Shown here: one piece after another, positions 11,290 to 22,484 of the stretch | Position numbering within the stretch: position 1 is the stretch's first letter | Layout: every line of letters starts with the position of its first letter | Source: Cladorhizidae sp. MBARI D1340-BT2 | Lineage: Eukaryota; Porifera; Demospongiae; Poecilosclerida; Cladorhizidae | DNA: 64,000 nucleotides | Assembly: GCA_028752905.1 (NCBI GenBank) | Contig: JAQNBH010000002.1 | Span: forward strand, 34,014,596 to 34,078,595 | Reading direction: 5' to 3' | Notes under the pieces: model-generated | Database searches by the model: none | Seen by the model: only the letters and a program-made list of their open reading frames with translations | Told to the model about the DNA's origin: nothing | Translations under genes and position numbers: made by a program

Positions 11290-13328
11290 GTGCTGATGTA
11301 ATCTGCAGTTCGGACCTGAAGGGTCACGAGGATCTTACTGGTTTTCCCCTTTTCCGTGAGGGGACCAATTCAACCATGGCCATGTTCAATACACGAGAAG
11401 TATGGGACAAGCTTCATGGGAAGAAGGATGCTCATGGAGTACCCTATGAGCTCTGCATCTTCTCTGGTTGCAAGTATGTTGAATCCACCATTGGAGTCTA
11501 TGCCGGATCACATGATTCCTACAAGATTCATGCCTTGCTAATGGACAAGGTGATCGAGACTTCCCATGGACACAAATCTGAGGACAGCCATGTCTCTGAC
11601 ATGGATGCCAGCCATCTTAAATGCCCTCCTTTCTCTCCTGAAGATGCTCTATCCACACACATTCATGTTGGCCGCAACCTGGAGGGATACGCCCTCGCCC
11701 TAGCTGTCACCAAAGAGCAAAGATGACATCATGAAAAAGGTGGTGGCTGCATGTGATACCTTCAGTGGAGATCTGATGTGAAAATTCTACCCTCTTGAAG
11801 GCATGTGCAATGAGACCCAGGATCAGCTCATAGCCGATCACTTCCTCTTCAAGTACGTTGCTCAAGTATAAACAGGTTATGTGTCATCAAAACTTGGGAG
11901 GGATGCGGTTCAATTTTTATGGTTAGATTTAGAGGTGTGTGAGTTTTCCATGCAGCTCTCTCTGAGGTAAGCCTAGCCTTCATAAACATTAATTACTTGG
12001 CGTTGCTAACCCTTCCCTTCCAGAGAAGGGTGTGCCTGTGAATGCTAGCATACTAAATTTGTTCCTCTGAGATGCAAATTATTGGCTGCTCTAAATGATG
12101 CACTGATTACCTCATTAACATACATATAACTTTTTTTCAAGAATAATTGTTTCAAACTGTTCAGTACAATAAGCTGCAGTTTGGTATAAGAATCGGCCCC
12201 ATTGAGGCAAGCAAACAAAAGCCACGCATCACTCTATTTCTGTAATAAAACCTACAGCAATGAAATCCATCCAGGAGCACCTCTTTTCTCGAGAAAGCAA
12301 AGGGTTTTGTAGCATTTTCAGGTGTGCACAGGTTTCTGTGTCAGGTTTTCCTCCATGGAACTTCCGGATATTAAGGCCAGGAAGATACCTTTCTTGGTGG
12401 CAGTTGCAATTACCAACCTTTTATTTTAATACATTTTGCTATCACCCCCTTCCATTTATAACAAAACAGTGGTCTATATTCTAGGCTGTTCTACAGACAG
12501 GCTTGGTCTAGAACCAGTCCTTGGATTAGGGTTAATCTAGAGCTAACTAAGACTTCAAGTGTTTTTCGGTTAAAGCCCGTCAGTGTGACTAGAGATATCA
12601 CTTTGGAAATGGCAAGTACATAAATACAACAACAATTTAAACAGAAAGTAAAAATAAAAAATAAATTCTCTCCCATCTTATATGTGATATTTTTCTGAAA
12701 CAACAAACTTTCTTGGAGGTTGTAGTTGACACCCAATCATTGCTAGTTTGACTTTTTCTGATAGAATAAAAACTTGGCTTGAAAAGTACATAGCCTGCAA
12801 TTTTGGTATATAATTATGTTGTCTCTTCAGGGAAGGAGATCGATTCCTTGAGGCAGCTGGATGTAAATGAGATTGGCCTTCTGGTCATGGCATATTTCAG
12901 AGTGCAGAAAAGACCTTCCTTGTGTGAATGAAGAGGACCAGCTGAGGATCATCTCCATGCAGAAGGGAGCTGACATTGGAGCTGTCTTTGAAAGGCTTAG
13001 CAGAGCTGCTGCCCACATTGAAACTGTGGCCAAATTCTCCCACGACGACCACCTTGGCTACATCACCTCGTACCCCACTAACCTGGGCACTGCTCTCAGA
13101 GCCTCAGTCCACATCAAGCTTCCCAAGCTCATTGCCAGGAAAGACGAGTTCCAGGCCATTGCCGACAAGTACAATGTCCAGATTCGTGGAATTCATGCAG
13201 AGTACTCGGAATCAGTTGGAGGTGTGTACGATATCTCTAACAAGAGGCTGAGCATATCGGAAGTTCAGCTTGTACAAGACATGTATGATGGATTGAAGGC
13301 CATGATCAAGAGGGAGAAAGAGCTGTGA
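11290..13328 (+). pseudogene. Phosphagen (arginine/creatine) kinase pseudogene, intron retained
   Basis: The first exon (11290-11852, after a tggcag acceptor) encodes the N-lobe: a TREVWDKLHGKK segment, then VYAGSHDSYKIHALLMDKVIE, SDMDAS and HVGRNLEGY, all family landmarks. The second exon (12831-13328) encodes the C-lobe: GDRFLEAAG, NEEDQLRIISMQKG with the family's NEED loop, LGYITSYPTNLGTALRASVH and GGVYDISNKR, ending at a natural stop. The 978-bp intron has GT (11853) and AG (12830) boundaries and joins in phase (TTC AA|G GAA). Disablements: a frameshift at about 11725, stops at about 11779 and about 12873, and a stop plus frameshift at about 12928 just before the NEED loop. The enzyme would move phosphate between ATP and a guanidino compound. 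Upstream exons were not found. Confidence 0.9.
11853..12830 (+). other. Retained intron of the phosphagen kinase pseudogene
   Basis: The boundaries are GTACGT at the 5' end and TCTCTTCAG at the 3' end, and removal restores the codon phase between the two conserved coding blocks. This shows that the copy arose by DNA duplication or in-place decay, not by reverse transcription. No other gene is seen within the intron. Confidence 0.8.
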
Positions 13329-14769
13329 AATATTTACATGTAGAAACAGATAAACATGTACCTAGGAACATGATATATGCTTACGTAGATATGTGATTTT
13401 ATGGAATGATTTTTTTTCATCGCTAGCATCTTCCCTCCTCTTTAGTACTTACTCTATCTGGTTTGGCAACCTGGTGTTACTAAACTTTTCACTGGTTTAA
13501 TAGTTGCCACCGTGAATACAGGTTTGTTCTGTACCTCCTATCAATAGGAGAGTTTTAGGCTGTTTAAAAGGGAGGACAAAACCACAAAGTAGTAGTGGGT
13601 GTTAAATACTTGTGATTACTAGTACCACTTTATATATAGACTCTTCTGCCATTTAGTATATAAGACTGTAAAAACTCTGGATTCGGTGCATTATGGAGCT
13701 ACCAAATCCAGAGCTTTTCGTTATCATCAATACCAAGCCCACCACAAAGATGTGGTTTTGCTTGTAAAATGTCTGCAACGCCAAGTTGGCCATTTAAAAG
13801 TTCAAATGTAAAAGGACATGCACTGCAATAGTGTGAATGGAGTTACCAAACAGGTCATCGGAGTAGGCAACACAAGATGCAGAATGCTTGAGAAAATCTC
13901 AAAGAATGACATTGCTGGCTTTTATTCATACACCATCAGAAATATGGATACCAAGCTGTCCACAGAATCCGACATTGAACACCATCAAAGAGGATCCACT
14001 GGACAACTGAAAAAAAATACTTGGAGATCATGTGATTTCGTGCTTTTATTCTTATGGATGATATCGTGAATACCATCCCCGAGATCAGAAATTGAGTCAC
14101 AGTGAGTACATCAAGTAATGGCTCCTGAATGTTCTACTTGATCAGAAAGAAACGAGAGAAGTTTTAGCTGGTGTGTACAATGTCTTGTAATGCACCAAAT
14201 CCAAACCAATGTCAGTTGGGAAACTTTTAAGCAAGATGCAGATATCTGATAAGCAGATGGAGGCAAACCTAGGACCATGCTTGACGTTTGGCACCTAGGC
14301 CTTATGTCTTTGCACCTCTTCCCCCACGGCCATCCCAAAACAAACTCTCTTTGTAATTCATTATAAAGTATTTAATTCGTCTCTTTTTTCCAGTAGTCTC
14401 ATTGTCATTGTATGTACTTAGTAATGGCCTATCTTAAGGCCCAACAGAATATTATTATTATTGTGATTAACCATTACTTGTATAGTAAAAACTGTTGACT
14501 CCTGCAAGCCATGTGGCCATAATGCAGCTGTCATTTTATTGCAAAATGTGACTGTACATGCAATTCAAAGCATAGGCAGGCATCACAAGCTGAAGGGGAG
14601 GTATCTGAAATTAATTGATCTGTATGTAAGTGATGGTGATGATGTAAGATCAAGTGTTGGTCAACTTCATTGGACTGGATCTAAACACCCCAGAGTGGAA
14701 TCTAATAGTTGCAACACAGAGATATAGCTAGTCATGTTGATGATTTATCTAGTGGTGATATTGCCGATA
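13329..14769. other. Stretch without a recognised gene
   Basis: Short frames at 13818-14069 and 14539-14727 show no domain I can name. The part from about 14640 leads into the hAT relic and may be its decayed N-terminal region. Confidence 0.35.
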
Positions 14770-16500
14770 TTGACAAGTATGAGTTTTTGACCAATCATTT
14801 CACACCTGGCATAAATTACAGATTTTCAAGAGTGGCTCATTTCAACCACAGTGGTTAATTAAGGAGTTACTTTTGGCTATAGCCAGCTGGTCAAGGCCGT
14901 TTTATCTCCTTTGTGCTTTGTTTGCTGATCGATGTGGGTATTTGAGCTCAGAGCCTGGCCTTTTAGAATTGCATGAGCATTCAGAAAAGGAGCATCACAA
15001 GTTGGCAGTTGATAGATCAGATGGATTTGTTAGTGTCTTTAGTAGTCGTCAACCTAGTCTTCAATGTCAACTTGATAAGGTTAAGGCTGATAGGGTTGCT
15101 ACCAACAGAGAGATGTTAAAATCAATTGTAAACGCAATTGTTTTGTGTGGGTGACAAAACATTCCCTTGAGAGGCCACTATGACTGGCACTGATGTGAAG
15201 AAGCATACATCAACAAATCATGGCGGTTTCTGGGGTTTACTAAAATTCAGAGTTGAAGCTGGCGATGAACTCATAACAGAACATCTTGCCTCTACTGCAA
15301 GAAATACCACCTATATAACAGCTGTTATTCAGTTCTTGGAGGGCATATTAGGAAATAAAATCACTGACTTAGCTAATAGAGAGCAGCTGTGTTTTGGCAT
15401 TAGGTATGTTTATCCTGATGAAAGCCATGTGAGGGAGGACTTCCTGAATGTGACACTGGTATAACATGTGCCTGCTTAGCCGAGAAGATTTTAGGTTTCT
15501 GAGATTGCAAGTAAGATCTCATGAAGTAGCGAGGACAGACCTATGATGGTGCAGAAAATGTGCGGTAGGACAAGGGGAGCTGAAGCCATCTCAATACCCT
15601 CTGGCACTATATCTCCAGGTATCAAGTATACTGGTAACATGACGGGTATTCTAAGTCAAATGTTTATGTTTTTTACTGCTCATTCAAAACACCAGCGCAT
15701 TCTGGAGAACTCCATTCATGATATGCAACCAGACTCAGCAGTTTATAAGTTAAAAGACCTCTGCCAAACTCAATGAGTTCACCGACTAGATGCTCTCAAC
15801 CTCTTCCAGTCATTTCATCCTTCTATTGTGGCATGCATGGAAAACATATACACATGTGGTACTACTGAGTGTTCTGCAGATTTGATAACTGATGCCGGAA
15901 CACATTTGTTAGCAATTATCACAACATATTTCCTTAGTGCATTAGTTATCGCCAATGCTGGTCTTAAGTATCTCCAAGCCTTAACCTCCAGTCTTCAGGC
16001 TGAAGCAAAATATATAGTAGAAGCAGTAGTTGAGAATGGCAATGTGACTGCAACTTTGAAGGATGTTAGGAGAAATATAGATAGCTACACATCGGTTCAA
16101 CACTATTGAGAAACTGTGCCATAGTATTGGCCATCCTTGCCTAGACTTTGTGGCCGCTAGTGTCACAGAGACAATGTTCGTGCCAATTCTCCAAGTGAAT
16201 ATATAATCTCTATTCCTCTTGTTGACCACTTGATTCAGATCTTGATGACCATTTTAGCATTTATCATCAAAGAGTTTTATAGGGTGTACTTAGTACCATC
16301 CAGTGCTGAAGAGTGCAGAACTAAACTTCAACAAATAGCTGAATTCTATCAAGATGATATTCCATCCCCCCTCAGAGCGAGTCGCACTGTTGTCACATTA
16401 AACGGCAGGAACAGAAGACTTCTGATGGGCTATCTTGCTTACCAGTGAGACATTCAGCTGGTCTTTGTCATGTTAGTTCAATGTTTTCTAACATTAGGTA
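14770..16500 (+). pseudogene. hAT transposase pseudogene (TTF zinc finger / DUF4371 type)
   Basis: Pieces lie in order on the plus strand. They begin with a TTF-like start (FLTNHFTPGINYRF, then WL...YLLCALFADRCG, near 14785-14945). A DUF4371-like region follows (QNIPLRGHYD near 15153, GGFWGLLKFRVEAGDELITE at 15219 onward). Then come a catalytic-domain segment (TDLANREQLCFGIRYV, REDFLNVTLV) and an MCGRTRGAEAI block near 15560. Leu-rich helices follow to about 16448. Stops at the LCG-QNIPL position and several frameshifts break it. The usual C-terminal hAT dimerisation block was not found before the next gene begins at about 16604. It is related in type to the hAT at 19264-21418 but on the opposite strand. 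Confidence 0.82.
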
Positions 16501-16603
16501 TAGAGCTTTTTCATCACATGACATTTGATGACATCAAGCGCACTGCGTGGAGTCGCTGGTGTACAGCTAGTGTTCAGCTTGTATTCAGTTTGCATTGGAA
16601 ACC

Positions 16604-16905
16604 ATGCAGAAGTTGTCTTCCTATGCTGAAAAGCTCACCGGGGATGCAAAAGCAAGGTTCCAAGAAAAGGTACCTCATACAAGGCTTGGATCCTTTTACT
16701 GCTGCTCTGGGAGATTGTACAGATGAGACCCCTTCCATTGATGCTATTGATTTAGTTTCCTATTTGGTACTACAAACCAGTTTCTTAACTGCCAAGCAAT
16801 TTAAAGCTCACAGGTCATTAGAATTCTACAATCAATTTGTAACAACTGGACCTGTAAGCTAGGCTCTAAAGCTAACTTGTTTGCACCATTGACTTAGCTT
16901 CATGG
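16604..16905 (+). pseudogene. SWIM-YqaJ-PHD protein relic, 5' part (split by LTR element)
   Basis: An ATG at 16604 opens MQKLSSYAEKLTGDAKARFQ, followed in a shifted frame by GLDPFTAALGDC, then IDLVSYLVLQTSFLTAKQFK and HRSLEFYNQFV. I recognise this as the N-terminal region that normally precedes the SWIM zinc finger in a widespread animal family combining SWIM and YqaJ domains. The frame continues to the LTR retrotransposon boundary at 16905 and resumes at 24302 on the other side, so this and the 24302-25815 feature are one gene cut by the insertion. Frameshifts (near 16670 and 16850) and at least one stop show that it was already decaying. Confidence 0.75.
16901..16905. repeat. Target-site duplication CATGG (left copy) of the LTR element
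   Basis: CATGG precedes the left LTR, and the identical five bases follow the right LTR at 24297-24301. A 5-bp duplication fits Ty3/gypsy integration and fixes both element ends. Confidence 0.93.
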
Positions 16906-17516
16906 TGTCAGAAACTCTCTCCCTGTGACCTCTTATAAGTCACTAGCAGTTTCTGATGACGCCAAACCCTTGCCTGAGAACCTAGATGCACCACACCTCT
17001 TGCCCTCAAGACCTTGGTAAGACCAATACACTAACCTCACTCCCTCACTAGAGCTTGTTAGGAATTAAAGAACAATAAAACAATGGCTCAAATGCACATT
17101 AAAAACATATATCAATAAGCACAATATCACTAGTAATCTATCTCTTTCGATGATAGACTTACTCAGTCTTAATTGTCTTTCTTAATCGTTCGCTTTCTTT
17201 CTTTCTTTGTTCTTCCTTTTCTCTCTTTGCTGTTCTTCTCTTTTATAGATTCTGTCACAGTTCACGTAGTGGTTTTGTGGGTAGTCTGTCTTCTCTGGTC
17301 TCTGTGGTTTTACACCTTCTGATGTAGGTGAGTAGTCAGGTGAGAGATTCCCACAGGTTGTTCCTCCTTTCACAGAGGTGTCAGAGGCAGTCACAACGTG
17401 ATGCCCACAGGTTGTTCCTCCTTCTCCAGAGGTGTCAGAGGCAGTCACAACGTGATTCCCACAGGTTGTTCCTCCTTTTCCAGAGGTGTCAGCAGTTGTC
17501 AGGATGCTCCCTGACA
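16906..17516 (-). repeat. Left LTR (3' LTR in element orientation)
   Basis: 611 bp, TGTCAG...CTGACA. It contains three tandem copies of a 57-bp unit around 17343-17505 (core cccacaggttgttcctcctt), translated at the end of the pol frame as repeated GGTTCGN. A polypurine tract (GATGGGGGAG on the minus strand, 17526-17517) abuts it, marking it as the 3' LTR of a minus-strand element. Confidence 0.93.
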
Positions 17517-18334
17517 CTCCCCCATCGTTCAAGTGAGAGCTATGCTCTCGTGATAGGCCATCAGCATTGGCATTGCATGTGCCGGGCTTGTGTTGCTTCC
17601 TGGGTTGGAAAACCAAGACAAAATCACTAATATCATATGACCTACTCACAGCCTTTTTGTCATAATAATATTTGTGTTTTTCTTTCGCATCGGTTTCATT
17701 TGCAGCAGCCAACTCCCGCACTGTCTCCATCTTCTCTTGAAGGAGTTGAAGGTACTCGATTACGGGTTGACCTTCTTCTTCTGTCTCATTGGTCCACAGT
17801 TCTACCAACTCATCCAGTGGTATCCTCATCTTTCTGCCAAATAAAAGCTCAAACGGCGAGTACCCGTTGATTTGTGGGTTGTCCCACGGTAAGCCCACAA
17901 TACATAGGATAGACACTGATCCCATTCTAACCCATGTTTTTTTGTTAACTTACGAAGCAGACGCTTCAGGGTGGAGTTCCATCTTTCCACCATCCCATCA
18001 GTTTGTGGATAATAAGGGGATGTCTTGATCTGCTTTATTCCAGACCTCTCACAAAACCCTCTCATGGTTTACAAATAAAATTTGACACATTATCGGTGAG
18101 TATTTCTCTTGGCACCCCCAATCTAGCAGTGAGCTCCACTAGACAGTCAATTACTGATTCTGTGGTCACGTTTCGTAGAGGAAACGCCTCTGGCCATTTT
18201 GTTGCATAATCTTGTACTACAAGTACATATTTGTTACCTGCTTTCGTTCTTTTTAGAGGCTCAAAGATATCCATTGCTATGCGGTCGAATGGATTCTTGA
18301 TGATTGGCAGCGGATGAAGCGAAGCTCTCTTCAA
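17182..18334 (-). pseudogene. Integrase catalytic core and RNase H-like tail (frameshifted)
   Basis: Three minus-strand pieces carry the retroviral-type integrase core. FDRIAMDIFEPLK holds the first Asp (near 18275) and EILTDN the second (near 18090). YYPQTDGMVERWN holds the Glu (near 18005). The core runs on through YSPFELLFGRKMR to a C-terminal helix ending SDFVLVFQPRK (near 17610). Directly after it comes HKPGTCNANADGLSRE, the classic end of an RNase H domain, and the frame continues into the LTR repeats. Frameshifts occur near 18330, 18065 and 17880. The GPY/F part of the integrase is missing at the junction, consistent with a deletion that joined the integrase to the RNase H tail. The intact enzyme would insert element cDNA into the genome. 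Confidence 0.88.
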
Positions 18335-18995
18335 GGTTGCCGGGGCAGCTCTGGACAGGATTTACACGCTTCTCTTACGTCTACGGTCATACCTGGCCAG
18401 CTAACCCTCTGTCGGAGAGTATATGTCTCTCCAAAATGTCCCGCGGTTGGGGAACAATGTGCAAGCTTCAGCACCTCTGTCCTACAGTATTGAGGAACAA
18501 CTAACAAATTAGTATCCCCTTTTTCGTACAGTCTTCGTAGTAGCCCCTTCTCCCAAAACACATCACCATCCTTAGCCTCCTCAGCCTCCTGTCTCCATTT
18601 CTCCAGTGTAGGGTCTGTTGCTTGGAGAGAGCGTAGCTGGCTAGGGGTGACTTGTTCCGGCCATAGAGGATCTTCTGTAGCCTTATCTGGGAAACAACGT
18701 TGGGTTGGGACAACAATTAGTTCATCATCAAATTTGTACATGTTACCCAAACTTGACTCTTCCTTTTCCAAAGGTTGTAGAGTCTGAATGATTGCTTCAT
18801 CCTGCTTCTGTTGCGACTCTGCGGCTTGGTTCTCTTCCTGCTGTCGGTTGTGTCCAACTCTTGTGGTCACCATGGCCACATCAGGAGGTCCCACTTCTTC
18901 CGTTGGTTGAGTCTCCTTCTTGACATCATCCTGAAGCATCTCTCTGAGTAGCTTCCTGAAGTGTGGTACATCTTTCCCCAAAAGCATGTCCACAT
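18331..18995 (-). pseudogene. Protease end, linker and integrase H2C2 zinc-binding domain
   Basis: The frame begins just inside the left hAT boundary with DMLLGKD, the retropepsin C-terminal LLGxD motif, cut from the rest of the protease by the hAT insertion. A linker of roughly 110 residues follows, Gln/Glu-rich and without any reverse transcriptase motif. Then comes the zinc-binding region (LAHCSPTAGHFG, RVSWPGMTVDVREACKSC). The frame shifts within CKSCPEL, before the catalytic core. That linker is far too short to have held RT and RNase H, which is the main evidence for the unusual gene order. The first codons listed before DMLLGKD belong to the hAT end, not to this protein. Confidence 0.85.
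18991..18995. repeat. Target-site duplication CACAT (left copy) of the nested hAT
   Basis: CACAT precedes the left hAT terminus; the same five bases follow the right terminus at 22116-22120. Removing the element with one copy restores the protease reading frame across the site, which confirms the boundaries. Confidence 0.88.
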
Positions 18996-21900
18996 CAGGG
19001 GTGGATCTAGGAATTCTAGGGGTGGCCACTTTTATTAAAATTTAAATATAGATATATTATATCAAATACAGCATAGAAAAATGTTAAGACTAAATTACAT
19101 TGAATAAACGAACAACAAATCCAAGTTATTATGATTGGTTATCACAATGACATATATAAAAATTGTGTATCTAAATCATGAAGTCCAAGGGTCAATAATT
19201 GAAGGGGAAAAAGGGGAAAAAAGAGATTGGAAGAGAAATGCTATTAATACATTATGTACATACTTATAAAGCTATTCTCCTATTACATTTAAATCTATCA
19301 ACAACATAATCAAGATCAACAGCAAAAGTATAATGAGTATGCATCAATGCTAATGCGGATAATCTGTCCTGCCCCATACTACTACGTAAGAAAGCTTTAA
19401 GATTTTTTAAGGTACTATTGGCCCTCTCGTTCTCACATGATGTGACTGGAATAGTACATGCGATGTGCAGCAGTACGTAAAGGTTAGGAAAGTAATCCTT
19501 GTCACACTCTTTCAGAGCTGATTGAAGGGTGGATGGCCGCTTGTCAGCATCTTGACTCTGCCACTTTGCCCTCCACCTCCACACCTCAGTAGACACAAGT
19601 GCAGTACTTGGCAAGTCATCATTATATAAAGAAATCAAGTCCTCAAAAGATATATCATCCCGAGTAGTGATTATAGAAGGTATAAGATTGATTAAATTGG
19701 CTGCTACTGTTTGAGTCTTACCAAACCTATCATTCATTTGTTGAACTAAGTGGTCCAATAAAGGAAGCACAGCAGTTCTTCGGTAGTATTCTTCCACAGA
19801 ACTGTACTCAACATTATTTTTGTACGTTTGTTGAGCAGATACACGCTGGACTTCAGGAACCACACCAACATCATGAGCTATAACTTCAGCTTGCACATAC
19901 CATGAATGTAACATTTCCTCACTTTGACGAACTGCACAAAGTTCATTCAGTACGTCTTTAATATCCATATAAGCTTTAACTATATCACTACTTTTCTTTT
20001 GTAATTTTATACTTACAGGCTTTATAATAGACATAGAACTTGTTGCTATGAAAGATATTATAAAAGGAAAGGAAAGGTACATCTTGAGCAAGCTGCCACA
20101 ATTGTTTTCGTATCCCAGTTCATATCCGGATCACGTTCTGCAATTGCAGTTGCAAGGAAACATAAAAAATTTCATATGCCTTTGCTGGGCTAGGGCTAGG
20201 GCTAGGGCTTGATAAATTCATCTTGTTCTACAAAGATCCTTAACTTTAACAACGCCAGTTTCCATATAAAATCAAGAAATAGTTGCCGTTCAGCACTATA
20301 ATGGAAGAAGTATGCTGTCTCAGTAACAGTAGAATTCATATTACGAATAGGAGGTTAACTACAAGCTTCAACAATACACAAATTAAGCACGTGACTATTA
20401 CAGTGGATATATGTGACTAGGATTTTCTGCCAAGAGACGACCTTGCACACCCCTTGCACTAGACATATTGCTAGCACCATCATAGCCTTGCCCTTACAAT
20501 CTTCAAAGTCTAAGTCAAACTCATTCAGTGCTTCTTTTATTGCACGAGCCAAAACCTCTCCAGTTATCCTTTCTGTTCTTATGAACTCTAAGAATTCTTA
20601 TCTTATATTAGCATATTTCAAATGCTTGGCTAACGCAACATTTCCTGACCTCACAGAGTATTCAAGAAGTGCTAAAAACTTTCCTCTGTTGACCTCAGAA
20701 TCAGCCATGCTACCATTTCTGTGACCTCGAATAGCTAACTGCTTGCCACAAAGAAGTATTGCATCAGCCATACACCTATTATGTACCAATTTGTTGCTAT
20801 TTTACTCTCATCTATATGCAGAAAACGATTCTTAATAGAAGACTCTGGACACACATGGGAAGACTTTAAAGCATCTGTCCGAGCTAAAGCCAGCTAATGG
20901 TACTGCATACAGTTGTGACTGGAAAATGTTTTAGTCTTCCTAGACACAGCATTAAATCCATTACATACAAAATGACCAAAACCCTTTGTAGCAAAGAGAA
21001 CACATGGCAAACAAAATATTCCATCTTCTACAAACCAAGGGTTTTCAGCCAAGTATTTATGTTGACAAGACCTACCACAGCCATCTAAATAACTACTTGG
21101 AAATGTAAATGAACTATCAGGCTTAAAATGATCCATTAAAAGTGAATACTTGCACTCTGGAGCCAAATTCAGGATATCTGTTTGGGGCATTGAGCGCAAG
21201 CCAATATCGTTACACTTCTCAAAATTAATTGAATCACTTGACGAAGAAGCAGCAGAAAAAGTGGACAAGGAAGTGCAGGGCAGATGAGATGCGGAATGAG
21301 AGGGCAGGACAGAAGCGGAACATGAAGGCAGTAATAGCACCGACTCAGGAGGAGACACAGACACAGAGCCTGAGGAGACACAGACACAGAGCCTGAGGGC
21401 TGGGTGGGAGACACACACAGAGAGGACTGGTGGGAGACACAGATAGAGAGTTCTCTGTGACAGACACAGAGGGCTGGGTGAGAATCACAGACACAGAGGG
21501 CTCGGAGGAGACACAATGGACTGAAGCAGGAGACCATGGAAGAGTGACAACAGGTACCACAGCTGGAGATGGAAAAGTGGTGTTCTTGTCGGTCCTTGTT
21601 TCCTATCATTAAATGTGGAAATAAAAAATAACTCTACTAGCTATCAGTAGTGGCTGGCTGCAAGGACTATAGCTAGCTAGTACTAGTACTAAGTTGGCAA
21701 TCTATTCAATAGCATAATATTCTCAATTACTGCTCAGTTTAGATCAACTTACTTAGCTTTAGGGGGGCCTGGGGTGGGTTTGAAAAAATCCTTTAACTTT
21801 GACTGAGCCATGTGAGTAAGATATTTGGTGAGTGACAGGAGTCGACAGTCGACAGTAAATCTCGCTGGGGGGTAATGAACCAGGTGCTAAACATTTGGAA

Positions 21901-22115
21901 CGACGATAAAGGTAAAGTTTAGTCTCATGCAGCCACAACCCTACGTTTCCACCACTTGGAGGTGTGGCTTCGCAGGTCAGCTAAAAGAAAAAGAAAAAAG
22001 CAAGAAAAGGCAAAAAGCATTGCAGGTTTGTTGTTTAGTTTTAGTTCGAGTTTGGGAAATTATAGAAAAGGGGGCCTCGAACGAGACCAGTCGATCCCTT
22101 CTGGATCCGCCCTAG
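18996..22115 (-). mobile_element. hAT-type DNA transposon nested in the LTR element
   Basis: The 3120-bp element has imperfect terminal inverted repeats: the left end reads CAGGGGTGGATCTAGG and the right end, read inward, CTAGGGCGGATCCAGA. It is flanked by a 5-bp duplication CACAT. hAT elements usually make 8-bp duplications, but some lineages make 5-bp ones. It carries a decayed transposase on the minus strand (19264-21418), a (GGGCTA)n-like stretch near 20190-20208 and a GAGACACAGACACAGAG-rich short tandem repeat at about 21345-21510. The insertion lies within the retropepsin coding region. Confidence 0.86.
19264..21418 (-). pseudogene. hAT transposase pseudogene (TTF finger to C-terminal dimerisation domain)
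   Basis: Pieces occur in order on the minus strand. The TTF-type zinc finger comes first (CQHKYLAENPWFVEDGIFCL then CVLFA, near 21085-20990). A GKQLAIRGHRNGS segment follows (near 20740), then a central region (DLDFEDCKGKAMM, then YIHCNSHVLNLCIVEAC, near 20510-20360). The C-terminal block is a 275-codon frame (20091-19264) with PVTSCENERANSTLKNLKAF, the conserved hAT dimerisation motif, and a natural stop. This domain order matches the P52rIPK/ZMYM1-like hAT group. Stops and frame changes between the blocks make it inactive. The last block is intact over about 275 codons, so decay is patchy. An intact enzyme would bind the element ends as a multimer and catalyse excision. Confidence 0.9.
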
Positions 22116-22484
22116 CACATTGATGTGAGGTGATACACCCACTGCAAGCTCGTGTGTCTTCCCGTCTATGTGTAACTCGATTCTCGCGGCAGGGAACCAA
22201 GTCTTTCGAGAACTAGCAGTGGTGTAGGGTATTTTCCATCCTAGTCGGTCTTTACTGTCGATGCACCTCGGATGTACAATGGATTTCGAGCAGCCTGTGT
22301 CCAGCAACGCCACTACAGACTTGCCGTTGACCTTGGCCATTCTTGTCCAAGTTGGTAAATTTGTCCGGATGTATGTGCTGTGTCCAAAATTGACACTTTC
22401 CATTTTTACTCGACAATCTTTTCGAAAATGTCCTTTTTCCCCGCATCTGAAACATTCGATCTGTACAGGATGGAGAGTAGACAC
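22041..22484 (-). pseudogene. Gag zinc knuckle and retropepsin N-terminal part
   Basis: The frame carries a CCHC zinc knuckle (CFRCGEKGHFRKDC, near 22450) and an aspartic protease: VVALLDTGCSKSIV near 22320 with the catalytic DTG, then IELHIDGKTHELAVGV. The real protease sequence stops at the hAT boundary (22116); codons beyond that belong to the hAT element. The second half of the protease is found at 18331-18995. The zinc knuckle is in a different frame from the upstream gag (change at about 22470-22500), which could be an inactivating frameshift. Confidence 0.88.

Noticed and set aside
17328..17630. Plus-strand frames rich in RDSHRLFLLSQRCQ in both LTRs
   Set aside because: They are the antisense of the 57-bp repeat in the LTR.
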